64,000 nt of DNA from a virus. Below are positions 20,901 through 29,311 of this stretch, one piece after another; within the stretch, counting starts at the first letter, position 1, and every line of letters begins with the position of its first letter. Made by a program: the position numbers and the translations under genes. The notes beneath the pieces were generated by a model that saw nothing but the letters and a program-made list of their open reading frames with translations, was not told the DNA's origin and did no database searches. The stretch spans positions 1 through 64,000 of IMG/VR virus record IMGVR_UViG_3300020442_002364; one strand, written 5' to 3'.

Positions 20901-21515
20901 AGTATCTGCTGTTGGGAAAAATGTAGTACCGAAAGTAGGACTATTTACATCGGTATCTTCAAAGTTAACTAAGTTTGGAGCACGAAGATTCAGTGCTGGG
21001 TTGACAATAGTGTCAATATCCAGGTTTAAGATTTGTGCAGTATCAGAAATGATAGAACGAGTCGTTCTAATCTGACCTTCAACGTCAAGTTCAAACTCAG
21101 GGTTGGCAGTATTAACACCAACACGAACGTTTTGAGAAGCGTTTTTGTTTACAAAGATAGCTTCTTTTTGGTTAGCTCCAACACCAACCGCCACAGAAAC
21201 ATTGTTATCACCTTGTAGAGTTACTGATCTTCTACGGCGATACGATACTGTGTTACCAGCAACAATAGTGCCACTGGCGGAATCGGTAATTGTAAAATTA
21301 TCATCATCAACTACGGTGATGGTATATACGCCATCCGTAGCTCCACCCGAGGTAAAATCCAGGTAAAGAGAGTCGTTACTGTCGAGTCCATGCGACGGAC
21401 TGATAACATTGACAGTAGTTAATTGTCTGAAGTAAGTGGCGTTAATCCATGCGCCAGTGTTTACTACACCAGAACCTTCGATTCTTTGCTGTTCTGAATT
21501 AAAATTGAGACTCAT
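11943..21515 (-). CDS. Giant tail-fibre-like virion protein (3190 aa)
   Basis: A very long fibre-like protein. Visible segments in order: an N-terminal module (HGLDSNDSLYLDFTSG, about residues 39-54) shared with other giants; a pectin-lyase-like beta-helix start (about 230-345, TIKKAAQIAYGL and SGGEYLEDNPISLPRN); YY-V-x-x-VD-x-NTI-x-L modules; a helical repeat region (nt about 17,500-18,340) with YDAAKYYVDGAHVAGEEDES-type repeats also present in the gp7-like protein; GSGY beta repeats; NADLLDGY / LDAHYVDGY segments typical of phage fibre shafts; and a C-terminal GPITINNGNTITIANGGSW motif. No enzyme site is seen. Probably a main adhesion or side-fibre component. It follows the 176-aa gene by 12 bases and shares its late promoter. 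Confidence 0.8.
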   Translation of the reverse strand: MSLNFNSEQQRIEGSGVVNTGAWINATYFRQLTTVNVISPSHGLDSNDSLYLDFTSGGATDGVYTITVVDDDNFTITDSASGTIVAGNTVSYRRRRSVTLQGDNNVSVAVGVGANQKEAIFVNKNASQNVRVGVNTANPEFELDVEGQIRTTRSIISDTAQILNLDIDTIVNPALNLRAPNLVNFEDTDVNSPTFGTTFFPTADTPPLSDQSRRIATTDFVYKVATNDTGGRVYVSSTIGSDTNDGRSAARPVATIKKAAQIAYGLQKATPDPTDEYVSIIVSGGEYLEDNPISLPRNCSLIGDNLRRVVVRPINADRHMVKASNETYVNGVVFRDALQNASDPQSEVIHTWNFAFVFDDKQRLYYEPEVRQIPAVPGDQFRGENIFKVTFTNHTGTTATPGVGFYVQGGSSGTQGRVQSVTFTGTGATQAATGFVTILVTSGPTATFNQAESIFYDSASFANIITDINNPSVSLRFEVADTESLRPELETISNQIFQHTVDSERETLQFIPDSTNIPDLLTDRITIPGHRLRTGSAVFYNRDGNTVIPGLIDNTIYYVRAVDSNTIELYDTWENSTTITEVEGRKDITGNSTGYHYLTSGNIMPENNQIFIEKHGLVSGDPLEYRSSSLGDIGGLTNDTRYYAYKYNDNWIALAASAADATNKNASGADDPILIDITSAGKGDHRFDLSNNLVSVATIDCSLTTQQAYNGVLVTSTGSNFHTFEVGQEVNLYGFTSSTIDFGGAASYAYSQTGNAIQVTITSTDASLVGTLWGNLTSLGEAGLKFNFTSGTAVSKTYHIDSFGTGSSHPSLPANTALGVGFGVYDVGSNTVRFTLKAPDSKSTTGSLTISDNIADLNGRKYVTHRIERPDGYSLQFAVRGNYSVFNASLDPTGDQTAISASNYVLASLRNSPYVFTKSEPVSDRFRDGAEAIRANQNHIAEEAYAFVKSHHTSSVTRGTQPVIDSVNYSTILGNTRAGTYSVSGSTCTVTVPLGHAGYALQTYNFTFSGSLGAASYQIADQTDHRTFTITLPNSSNDGETGTVTYLTPLPHITPGSLPYADRYADASSLILANADMIAEMAVERMIAEQSFTVPTGTQNCKDDVVDFLKSLTYNLTYGGNDQVYDAAKYYVDGAHVAGEEDESVIAFNYSRDLAIAAMRNETFASAFTTYNLGGYTQVKDTSITQDIQSPACQDVASTITTLFGVLTTAIGSTGNPGNLNGVTRTYAEGDQQCIDDIIKILKAFQFDLRYNGNSKIVEAANLYISSGAVQFIANEVDFSRTVYAKAKELAVKAIRNDLATGSFSQITPVANGSVTVDSVQPECANVVAALTTNWQILDTTLSTSTAYSGTVTNPDPLITELGSGGYSFPLLSDNLDLPVIEASPYIQNSSLISFLGGSGCEIDGAKVATPNVPRPGLKVDGQGNITAKFDPQGKSMVASAFTIISFGGTAYNITNDGYTQLVSVFAIFCQDGIVCQSGGYASVTNSASNFGTFALRATGFRAEPYAFDIGTVQSVTNEVDGNGVATGRQTLRIGGTTLTNIPIEDYIVKFDGLTNTNTAIEFIVLETELISGSPGTQIVADITINQSLDLTETSTNTQYSYSIGNLSSGLVNRTIKLHRPSVVNSSSHTWEYSGSGNTYAALPQNGGVGLGTAFEAAEQSFGQVYTSGTNEFGDFKVGNFVTIFNRTGAISFVGTVSISELSSIKIVGGNITITGFSADDNLGGAFASDSILPTQASVKDYISNNLGPYLNQPYSTNAVPSALVQLTASGKINIDQIPALRPFNITSVASTSARLAIEDAEAGDIAIETSTETFNVAPGSINTSNDQITITGHGLTTGSALIYTQGTAAIGGLATGNTYYVYVVDANTIQLAVSEANAQVPTAIDLTTQGTGTQVFTTQGTAVSYILENDLESQFLAFQPNSAFTFNNGDIIVGSSTTARGTVTGYNDGRVFKYNISNGGGGYTGDFSLTISTPDDTVNGVQAAATANVSNGVVTAVTITNFGKGYYTQPTVTPQASPTANNAVIAPEIEGRVDIDIANNIKFDAGDFILDQGLVNEGTGTYSQNNSNVVSITETSHGLANADLVYLDFTSGTAPDGFYTINVINVNEFTIQSVNSTTTSGNVNRKRIIDLTRVINTSASNAANWTQLTSTNIDASNIVAGTIDPERLAARGAANSNTFLRGDSSYEFVIQSLKPETSDAMLISGSITDSSYIDSITISNGGTGFTDGNYQNLPVEGGSNTGGGSITGSDDNVARANYVVSGGVITSATITDSGTGYAADFTVTIPAELGAGTSAVLTANKGTINRVYGNASIDIRKGNDLTPSATIYGNYGVFKFRKDVANQAIGNQSEGGFIVTTNGEVSIDQGPGSKLNADLLHGNSLSYFEDAGNLLNGTLDPARLANTTYNISISGTADTANRVFNDVTALSSNPTPSTSGAGISAALRNNAATGLNDGGSTHGVLTYRREATGNAATQLGFTTNNNLYIRGNSGSGNVYGNWAKMWSSANDGPNLNDPSQPARTGGLNADKLDNYEGLWYQSGYNLGDTRGVGVIGDPFLPEVLGREKIFLENLYVHDTGNKYTLYIPKYHVNSGTNGNINNGGTYTIYSDSNATNNIGSIVVDANGVSEQTGPTGDIYSLVTGSITFVGVNTNANIAIFGPNPGTKWTVTSSNEISSGSSQIFGLTDNPVGAKLQIGKGNVTTTPSIDFRSSGLAANYDVQFFISGGNATNGQGTLRINAADFTFNGNTIWHAGNDGASSQLDAHYVDGYTQNSSNVNNTLVRRTGSGDINISDLYADQGIFSNNGTGALSIGDGNGITFGKVTTNTASIKGKGNGNQGFIRFGNDSNSFGWNGTHLSYNNVYFRNGRIGIGDSNPGSPLEIVSQGASSALFADFRDGRASYGRITFGADGSSSFMTFTDTDNDMGWQLGADDNNESWFVIKGFANASGALTTTFQGAKDSASLAIYSATNRIFMNKGSGVSTSSGSTLTVGGAIETDNRLISTVATGTSPLAVSSTTVCTNLNADLLDGYQALGLPYFGSSVNVWLNDAGGQPRFYFGNNSHTYFRTGDNFYWRSDNDTSMGSVDGNGGTWTFYSGGDQNQTNYRVEVRGQNGLNINTSSVGLSSGQRSVVLRAEGDKQWIDTYGVFKRNRQTIGENITVSSSDNCMTAGPITINNGNTITIANGGSWSII

Positions 21516-21527
21516 TTATGTTTACCC

Positions 21528-22058
21528 TTAAGTAACTAGAGTGATATCTAATACACCGATCCACTTAACTGTGGAAGATGTGGTTACAGTTGCAACTTCA
21601 AACGTAAAAAATGGATCTGATCCGATCGTAAATGCGTCTGGAGTAACTGACCAAGACTCTTGTCCTGGTGGATTGTTTCTAAGAATGTTTTCGTGTGATG
21701 CAGACACCACAGGAGAACCAGAAGCAGTATGAATTACAACGTCAAAAGTGCTAGCATGTACGTATTGAGAAGATGTAGTCTCTTGCCCAAACACATGTGC
21801 TCTTACAAAAGCAACACTGTTTTGCCCTAGAGGAATACTATTTGATGCCAGAGGCGTAGTTCCGTCAAGGGACAATTGCATGGTATTATTAGATGCATCA
21901 GTTACTCTTTTTAATAGAAAAGTATCTTTATTGGCATCGGTAAAATTATCACTAGTCATGTGCATAGCAGAAATATTCTTCAGAGCACGCTCCGTAGAGA
22001 GAACTTCTGTAGCCGCTACTGCATAGCCTCCAATAGACGAAAAATTGTTAATCGGCAT
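21528..22058 (-). CDS. Putative virion structural protein (176 aa)
   Basis: The protein starts MPINNFSSIGGYAVAATEVL and is rich in S, T, N and V with few charges, as in phage structural proteins, and appears mostly beta. No known family is recognised. It is preceded by an exact TATAAATA late promoter (22079-22086) and followed 12 bases later by the 3190-aa fibre gene, so it is the first gene of that late transcript. It might cap or connect the giant fibre, by analogy with small fibre-connector proteins (inference). Confidence 0.65.
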   Translation of the reverse strand: MPINNFSSIGGYAVAATEVLSTERALKNISAMHMTSDNFTDANKDTFLLKRVTDASNNTMQLSLDGTTPLASNSIPLGQNSVAFVRAHVFGQETTSSQYVHASTFDVVIHTASGSPVVSASHENILRNNPPGQESWSVTPDAFTIGSDPFFTFEVATVTTSSTVKWIGVLDITLVT

Positions 22059-22078
22059 GACTTTAGATTACCTTAGGT

Positions 22079-22086
22079 TATTTATA
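22079..22086 (-). promoter_or_regulatory. T4-type late promoter for the 176-aa and 3190-aa genes
   Basis: Minus-strand TATAAATA, an exact T4 late consensus, 20 bases before the ATG of the 176-aa gene. It overlaps the last codons of the 2409-aa gene. Confidence 0.75.
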
Positions 22087-25000
22087 CCTTGACCTTAGTG
22101 GTTGTAAACCTACCAGTGAAGGATGTGGATGATGTTGCGGCAGACGATTTAGCGAGAGCAATTGTAACAATACCACCAATAACGGAGATAGAAACGTCAA
22201 TCAAATCGTTATCGGATGTTACTGAATTAGTGACAGTTGCGTATGCATTTGTACCTGCTGCAGCACATATAGAAGTTACTTCTACCATGTGTACTTTTCC
22301 GTCATCACTTTCAATCGTGATGAGAGATTTTGCTCCTTTGAAATCACTTCTAGTAAACTGAGCAAAGGAAGTTGATGTTGTGAACGATGCTAATTGACCA
22401 CCTTCAACACGGCAGTCATCAAGTTCTACGAAGTCTGCTGTAGAATCGATTACTGTAAGATATGATTCTGTACCTGCTTGCCATCCACGGTTAACTTTAA
22501 ATCCTGCTTCACTGCCATTTGCATCATAGCTAACAAACGGTTTGTTATCCATGAACGTAACAAGATCCTGATTCAGGACTTCTTGCTTGGTGAATGCGGC
22601 AGTTGCTCCACTAATAGTGTCAACTTCAAATGTGACATCATTATCAGGTGTAAGTCCACCTAGGAGGGTACCAGAAATAGTGATTACTTCATTAGCAGCG
22701 TATAATGTACCACCACTGTTGATAGTGATTGTTGATACATTTCCAGATCCATCGATCGTAACATCGAAAGTTGCTCCAGAACCATCAATTTGAGCACTAG
22801 AAGCGAGGTTTGTGAAACTACTATTTGGAGTATATGCTCCGTTTGTTGCTGTAATCGTAGCAGAATCAATAGTAGCAATTACACCTTGAGGAGGTACAGC
22901 TCGGAGTCTTAAACCTCCACTAATTTCAAGATCTCTCTTTGTTCTAATGGAAACAATTGCAGATCCTCTTGAGAGGAATTCAAAAGTATTTCCTGTTGTT
23001 GATGCACTATCAAAGACAGTAACAGATGGATAATCAAATTTGAATGAAGCTGCGTCCATTCTGACTCCCGTCATATTACTGCGGAAAGTCATCAAAGTAT
23101 TATTTAAACTGAGGTTATTGATACCTGCAGCATAGAATTCAAAAGTATCTTCATCCTGACCTGGAGCAGACTCAGTAAGAATGTAAGTATCCTGATCAAC
23201 GTCACGAACACCACCCAGAGAAACAAAGTCGGATCCGTTATAACCCTCAAATTGTAATTGAGTAGTATTGAAGCGAACCATACCAGTCAGTCTGTTCGCT
23301 GTCAATGGTCTCTGGTTTGTTGTTCCAGAAGGAATAACCAAAGCACTATTAGTATCGATTCTTACATCCTTTCCATTTTGAGGTTTGATATCAATACCAG
23401 CACCTTGAATGGCAGTAATCGTAAGAGTTTTTCCACTTCCACTTCCGATATTAGATGTATCCAGAACGATAGTATCACCAGACCTGTAATTAAATCCAAG
23501 ATATCCTGTAGAAGGAGTGATCGCAGTGATATCTCCACCAGCGATGGTAACATCAAACTCAGCATCAGTTCCATTTCCAGTTGTAGATGATACTGCTACT
23601 CTTGTATAAGATCCATCAGTATATCCAGTCGCAGTTCCAGTTGCACTTACGGTCTTGACTTGACCGAAGGAAAGAGTTGAAGTTAAACTACTGTTACTAA
23701 TAGTGTTATCTACAAGTTTCAGATTCTTACTTGCCTCAACAAATCCTTCAGATGAAAGATCACCTGTATTAGGTACTATGTTAAGAGTTTCTGAGGTTCC
23801 ATCTGTAACTTGGATGAGATTATTTACATCTCCAGTGCCTTTAAGGATAAGATTTCCTTGTCCTTTTGGAGCAACACTAATATCTACATTGGCGTCAGTG
23901 CCAATTGCAGTGATGGAATTATCATTTCCAATTCTAAGTTGAGTTGCTGCAGCACCAATATCAATTTGTTCGTTGACTGCATCAATCTTGAAGAATGGTA
24001 CAGTTTCTGTTAGGTTTTGATCTACTACAAAATCAGTAGAGAGGTCAAATCCAGTTGCGCTAATACTTCCACGTTGCGTTCCAGAGATAGTCAGACCAAT
24101 ATCATCAGCACCAGCGGCGTATAAACCAGTCGTTAAACTATTCTGCAGTGTGAATGAAGGAGTGGTTGCGGATCCATCTTGAATCTGAAGTTGACCATTA
24201 GTGATCGTGTTTACAGAACCATTAGCAGTTAAGTCTCCAGTTAATACAGATGTACCACCAACAGTCAGGTTGGTTCCAACTTGGACAGTTGCAGTGCTTT
24301 GAATATCTGGAGATTGTAATAATCCAGCAGAAGAAATAGAAGCACCATTACTAAAACTTACAGCTCCAGTCTCAGCAATGTTGAAATTAGTGCTAGTGAG
24401 TGAACCGTTAGGACTGTATTGGAATACTTCGGTTTCATTTACACTACCAACTGCAATCGCTAAATTGGATCCACTTCCCATTGGACTTGTATCCAATGAA
24501 AGAACATCACCGACGCTAAAGTTAAATCCTGCTGTTGATGGTGTTACAGTGTTAATAAATCCTGCTTTGGTGATTGTAAATACAAATCCACCACCGTTAC
24601 CTACACTATCAATCGTAGCATCATCGACGCCAACGGTATCGTTTACTGCGTATCCAGATCCAGATGGAGAAATTAAAGTTACAGAACTAATTGAGGTGTC
24701 GTTTGTAGTGATACTATATGCAAATCCAGATCCACTACCAGCACCAAGATAAGTATTATCCGTAGATAAAGTATCACCTACCTTATAATCATCGCCTTGT
24801 GTTGTAATTCCAAACGAAGTAATCGTGCCATTTGCAGCAACCGTAACATCAGCAAGAGCTCCAGATCCAAACTCACCAACAGATCCAGCAGAAACTGTTA
24901 ACTCTCCACCTCTTCCCATACCAGCACCATGCGTGGTGCATACGTAAGTAATAGGACCAGTAGCAGCAGATTTTACAACAACCTCAGCAAAAGCACCAGC

Positions 25001-28000
25001 GGTACCAGCAGTTCCCCAGTTTTGAACTACATACTCACCAAAAGTATATGTTCCTAAAGTCCATGGGTGACCAGTGTTAGAAGCATCTGATTGGTCAAAT
25101 CGATATGTGTTACTAGTATTTAAGTTGATGGATGGAGTTTCTTGTCCGTTGATTGCGTATCTATCTTGGTTTTGCGACCATGCAAATACCGTACCACTTC
25201 CACCACCACTAGCAGTTGCAGTATCGCTAACAGTAAACTGAGAAGAACCAGTATTCAGATAAACGTAAGTATCGTTACCATCAGTAAACACGAAAGTTAC
25301 TGTACCCGATCCACCAGAAGGATCTGTGATGGTATTACCTACAGCGATAGTTCCAGTAACACCTGTCAGTTGTACTAAATCTCTCTGGATAACAGTTACC
25401 GCATATGTGGCGGATGGACTATTATTAAAGAGTTGTACGTTAGTATAAGATGCAGGAGTGTAACCACTACCAGCATTAGTGATGTTACCACTAAGACCTA
25501 AAATTGTGAAAGATGCACTTGCTCCAGTTCCAGAACCAGTAATAGTTCTAAAATTAGTTTGATATACTCCTGGAGCGTATCCAGTACCACCATTAGTAAT
25601 CGTTCCCTGTAATGGAAGAACTTCAACGTTTAATTCTGCTCCGAAACCATTACCGCCAAGGATGCTTACTGTTGGTACTGAGGTATAACCACCACCAGGA
25701 AGATTGAGAGTTACTGAAGAAACTTCTCCAGTTAATTTATTAATAACTGCAGTAGCTTCTGCATCTTGGTTTGTATCTGGACTTCCACCGATAAAAGCAA
25801 TCGTAGGAATTACAGCATATCCCTTACCTACAGTGTTAAGAGTTACTGAATTAATTCCGAAACCGACAACAGCATTAACAACACCACCGCTACCAGTAGT
25901 ATCTGTCCCATCAGGAGTAACTGTAACTGATGGAGCACTGGAATATCCGCTTCCTTGACCATTCAGGGTTACTGTAGAAATTGGAGAACCACCAATAACA
26001 GTCAAACTTGCAGGTGTGCTTGGAGATCCACCATTGATAGTCACGGATGGTGTAGTGCTATAACCAACACCTCTAGATGCGATACTGATGGCACTAATAG
26101 CACCAGAAGTTAAAGTTACTGTTGCAACTGGAACTGCTCCAGTTAAAGTATGGAATTGACCTTGAGTTCCAGTTCCAACACTAATCGCAGACCCGCCACT
26201 GGTAGCAGAGAGTTTAAATCCAGCATCATTGGATTCTACGACGTAATAAGTGTTGCCGTCGGTAAGACCAGTAAGGGTAGTGTTTCCACCATTTCCATAA
26301 ACAACAGCATCACCATCAATGAAAGGATGACTTTGTTGTGCAAAAAGACCTGCAACTGGAAGTGCTCCATCAAAAGAAAATACTGGAGCAGTTCCAAAAT
26401 CTAAAGTTGGTGTAGATCCATAACCAGCACCACCATCAGTAATATCGATTCTTGATAATTTTACAGAACTCGTATTAAGTGAAACTGTTGCTGTTGGAAG
26501 AGTTCCACCTGTTTCTTGAGGAGCACTGAAAACTAAAGTTGGTGCAATTGAATATAAAGATCCTCTACTTGTAAGGGTCAATCCACCGTCAAGTTTAACG
26601 GTACCATACGTAGTTAAAGTTGCAGTTGCAGTTGCTAAAGTGTATGGATCAGATCCTACGTTAGTAAAACTAAAAGTTCCAGCGTCGTAACCACTTCCTT
26701 CATTTGTGATATTGACTGTTGCAATCTCAGTCTTAAAGGTTAAGAGTTCTCTGTTTGTATAAAGACCTGCTGCAGTAAATCCGTGGCGTCTCTTTCTATC
26801 AACCTCAAATGCAATACTACCCTCAGCATCTCCATTAAAAGATGACTTTTTAGATGCGTCAAAATAGAGATTTTCTTCTGCTCTAAGTTCAGAACGAAGA
26901 ATGATATCCTGTTGACTTGAAGGGTCAATGATGATATCACCAGAGGTAGAACTTATGGTGTTTCCAGAAAGTCTAAGATTTCCCGTTTCAATAAAAGCTG
27001 GGAAAATTGTTGTGGTACCAGTAGCATCACTTAAGGTGATGTTTGCTGCCTGCTGAGCTGTGCTAGTTGCCTGGAATGAAACGTTACCTGTTTCCTGATC
27101 TACGACAAATGCATCACCAACACGGAAATCTCCCTTCTCGTTAGTTGCAGAATAGAAGATACGACCACCATTCAGTTCGCTAACCTCATTCGCAGGAACA
27201 GCGAGATCTGGGTCGTTTGTAAAGTCTGCGTTTGCTCCGATATATGCAAAGTTATGTGCCGTGAGAAGCAGTTTTACGCCTGCTCCATCGGCAATTGCAC
27301 CCTTATTACCATAAATGTTAGCAGAAGAGATTGAACGCAGTTCAGCGCCAAACTGAGCGTAGTCTGCAGTCAGTAAGGATGTTGCAGAATCTCCACCGTC
27401 AGAACGAATATCTTTTACGCCTTTTCCGCTATCTGAAATAACAGTTGCTCCATCAGTCCCATCGAAATGGAGTAAGAGGACTGTGAACAAATCTGTTGTA
27501 AATGCTGCTGCTGGTGGGGTAAAGTTTCCTGTATATCTTGCAGAATTTTTAGATACACGGACCTCATCAGTGTGACCACCAAATTCATTCGCTCCTACAT
27601 AGTCTCCACCGAGAACCAATGGTTTGGTTACACCATAATCATTATTATCTGTATATGTACCAAGTGAAGTTCCATTTAGGAACAATCTAGTTGTGCCACC
27701 CGAACGAGCAACAGCAACGTGATACCAAGTATTAGAAGAAAGAGTGCCTCCACTAATTTGTGATGTATTTCCTACTCCATAATGTAAGGTAGTTCCATCC
27801 AAATACAATACTGGAGCAGTATCAGTTGCGGATGCATTTCTGAAGTCGATGAATGTTTGTACACCCGATACTGCTGCAGGTCTAATGAAACATTCAACCG
27901 CAAAATTCGTAGTACCAAATCCAAAGTCGCTATCACTTGGAAATACTACATGGTCATCAACACCGTCAGTGAGGAGAGATGCTGTTCCAAACTTAAATTG

Positions 28001-29311
28001 TGCTGTATCTACCTGAGCGTCACCAGCAATGACTCCATTTTTACCAGTTGGAACTCCAGTGGTAAATTCTCCAATTCCTTTTCCATTGATGAATACATAT
28101 GTACCATCATTGGACGCAACGGTTCCATATGCGTCTGCTTTCTTATATGTGATGTTACCGCTGGTTGTTCCAGATGAAGTATCAGTAACTTCAAATGTAT
28201 TTGTTGCTACGTTAGCAACAGTGTAATATCCATCAGTTCCATTACCACTAGTGTAATCTGCATAGACTACATCACCATTAGATAATCCGTGAGCAGCTCT
28301 AGTTGCAGTTACGGTTGATCCACTTCTGCTATATGTTCCAGATTTAAATCCATCCTCTAACTGATAGATAACCTCTGAAGGAGCAAAAGTTCCAGATACA
28401 CCAGATAACTTAAGACGTGTTTGACCTGCTCCAGCACGTCCAGTAGCACCCTGAACACCCTTAATACCTTCAGCAGCGAAGTATACAAAAGAGTTTAACC
28501 ACTCAACGCGAACACCATTGGTAACAAGTAGACCAACGGAATTTGGAACAATAAAGGTTACTTCATTAAAAAGAACCGCAGATTCAATTGTAGTTGAAGC
28601 GAATACTGCTCCATCGAGTTTAGCGCCTCTACCAGCATCTCCTTGTCCATATCCATATGGATCTGTGCTAGAAGTTACACTTCCTTTTGTTAATACAGTT
28701 ACTCTCTCAATATAAGGACTTCTTTCTGAATTATTAGATGCTGCACATACAAAACCGTAACCAGTATCGTTACCAGAATTGTAGAAGAAGTCTTTTACAG
28801 TAAGATCGGAGACATGACTATCCCCTTCTAATACAAATGCGTTAAGATCGTTAGTCCCTGTTGTTGGATAGATTTGAGTTGATCTTAAGTTAGCACCACG
28901 TACAGTTACCCCGTCAGGAACCGTTAGTGGGAAAATTTCTTGATATAATCCAGCTTCAATATAAACAGTATCTCCCGATGTAGCTTGAGAGAGAGCGTAT
29001 GCAACTGTTCTAAATGGAGTCTGCTTAGTCTTACCGTTAGCATTACCATTTGCCAAACTTAAAACGTCACTACCATTGGCAGCAACGTGCAAAGAACTTC
29101 CAACCCCGTTCGTAATTCCGCTTGACAACATATTAGTTGTCACTGTTGCTGGATTTGGAACAGTGTTAGCAACCTCGGTAATGCTACCTGAGTTGTTTAC
29201 ATATAATTTTTTGTCAGCAATATTAAGAGCAACTTCGCCGTCAGCTAAATTCGCCGTCGTCGGAGTCGCTAGTGGTGTTGTTGACCTTTTGAGTTTGATC
29301 TGGGTTGCCAT
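22082..29311 (-). CDS. Giant tail-fibre-like protein with LamG-like, beta-helix and cupredoxin-like segments (2409 aa)
   Basis: The N-terminus (QIKLKRSTTPLATPTTANL, then ADGEVALNIADKKLYV) is the fibre N-domain type also seen in the 554-aa protein. A beta-helix-like region covers about 75-285 (GKTKQTPFRTVAYALSQA, GVTVRGANL). The HGL-x-x-GD-VY...TTSGN module is at about 341-388. A LamG-like domain lies at about 428-602 (VECFIRPAA, WYHVAVARSGGTTRLFLNG). Many GSGY-x-x-x-P beta repeats follow. A cupredoxin-like segment at about 1395-1475 has the FDQSDASNTGHPW start and CTTHGAGM end. A TTNQRP / VRFNTTQLQFEGYNGSDF module lies near the C-terminus. Probably a host-recognition fibre. Its start overlaps the upstream 72-aa gene by 71 bases in another frame. 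Confidence 0.78.
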   Translation of the reverse strand: MATQIKLKRSTTPLATPTTANLADGEVALNIADKKLYVNNSGSITEVANTVPNPATVTTNMLSSGITNGVGSSLHVAANGSDVLSLANGNANGKTKQTPFRTVAYALSQATSGDTVYIEAGLYQEIFPLTVPDGVTVRGANLRSTQIYPTTGTNDLNAFVLEGDSHVSDLTVKDFFYNSGNDTGYGFVCAASNNSERSPYIERVTVLTKGSVTSSTDPYGYGQGDAGRGAKLDGAVFASTTIESAVLFNEVTFIVPNSVGLLVTNGVRVEWLNSFVYFAAEGIKGVQGATGRAGAGQTRLKLSGVSGTFAPSEVIYQLEDGFKSGTYSRSGSTVTATRAAHGLSNGDVVYADYTSGNGTDGYYTVANVATNTFEVTDTSSGTTSGNITYKKADAYGTVASNDGTYVFINGKGIGEFTTGVPTGKNGVIAGDAQVDTAQFKFGTASLLTDGVDDHVVFPSDSDFGFGTTNFAVECFIRPAAVSGVQTFIDFRNASATDTAPVLYLDGTTLHYGVGNTSQISGGTLSSNTWYHVAVARSGGTTRLFLNGTSLGTYTDNNDYGVTKPLVLGGDYVGANEFGGHTDEVRVSKNSARYTGNFTPPAAAFTTDLFTVLLLHFDGTDGATVISDSGKGVKDIRSDGGDSATSLLTADYAQFGAELRSISSANIYGNKGAIADGAGVKLLLTAHNFAYIGANADFTNDPDLAVPANEVSELNGGRIFYSATNEKGDFRVGDAFVVDQETGNVSFQATSTAQQAANITLSDATGTTTIFPAFIETGNLRLSGNTISSTSGDIIIDPSSQQDIILRSELRAEENLYFDASKKSSFNGDAEGSIAFEVDRKRRHGFTAAGLYTNRELLTFKTEIATVNITNEGSGYDAGTFSFTNVGSDPYTLATATATLTTYGTVKLDGGLTLTSRGSLYSIAPTLVFSAPQETGGTLPTATVSLNTSSVKLSRIDITDGGAGYGSTPTLDFGTAPVFSFDGALPVAGLFAQQSHPFIDGDAVVYGNGGNTTLTGLTDGNTYYVVESNDAGFKLSATSGGSAISVGTGTQGQFHTLTGAVPVATVTLTSGAISAISIASRGVGYSTTPSVTINGGSPSTPASLTVIGGSPISTVTLNGQGSGYSSAPSVTVTPDGTDTTGSGGVVNAVVGFGINSVTLNTVGKGYAVIPTIAFIGGSPDTNQDAEATAVINKLTGEVSSVTLNLPGGGYTSVPTVSILGGNGFGAELNVEVLPLQGTITNGGTGYAPGVYQTNFRTITGSGTGASASFTILGLSGNITNAGSGYTPASYTNVQLFNNSPSATYAVTVIQRDLVQLTGVTGTIAVGNTITDPSGGSGTVTFVFTDGNDTYVYLNTGSSQFTVSDTATASGGGSGTVFAWSQNQDRYAINGQETPSINLNTSNTYRFDQSDASNTGHPWTLGTYTFGEYVVQNWGTAGTAGAFAEVVVKSAATGPITYVCTTHGAGMGRGGELTVSAGSVGEFGSGALADVTVAANGTITSFGITTQGDDYKVGDTLSTDNTYLGAGSGSGFAYSITTNDTSISSVTLISPSGSGYAVNDTVGVDDATIDSVGNGGGFVFTITKAGFINTVTPSTAGFNFSVGDVLSLDTSPMGSGSNLAIAVGSVNETEVFQYSPNGSLTSTNFNIAETGAVSFSNGASISSAGLLQSPDIQSTATVQVGTNLTVGGTSVLTGDLTANGSVNTITNGQLQIQDGSATTPSFTLQNSLTTGLYAAGADDIGLTISGTQRGSISATGFDLSTDFVVDQNLTETVPFFKIDAVNEQIDIGAAATQLRIGNDNSITAIGTDANVDISVAPKGQGNLILKGTGDVNNLIQVTDGTSETLNIVPNTGDLSSEGFVEASKNLKLVDNTISNSSLTSTLSFGQVKTVSATGTATGYTDGSYTRVAVSSTTGNGTDAEFDVTIAGGDITAITPSTGYLGFNYRSGDTIVLDTSNIGSGSGKTLTITAIQGAGIDIKPQNGKDVRIDTNSALVIPSGTTNQRPLTANRLTGMVRFNTTQLQFEGYNGSDFVSLGGVRDVDQDTYILTESAPGQDEDTFEFYAAGINNLSLNNTLMTFRSNMTGVRMDAASFKFDYPSVTVFDSASTTGNTFEFLSRGSAIVSIRTKRDLEISGGLRLRAVPPQGVIATIDSATITATNGAYTPNSSFTNLASSAQIDGSGATFDVTIDGSGNVSTITINSGGTLYAANEVITISGTLLGGLTPDNDVTFEVDTISGATAAFTKQEVLNQDLVTFMDNKPFVSYDANGSEAGFKVNRGWQAGTESYLTVIDSTADFVELDDCRVEGGQLASFTTSTSFAQFTRSDFKGAKSLITIESDDGKVHMVEVTSICAAAGTNAYATVTNSVTSDNDLIDVSISVIGGIVTIALAKSSAATSSTSFTGRFTTTKVKV

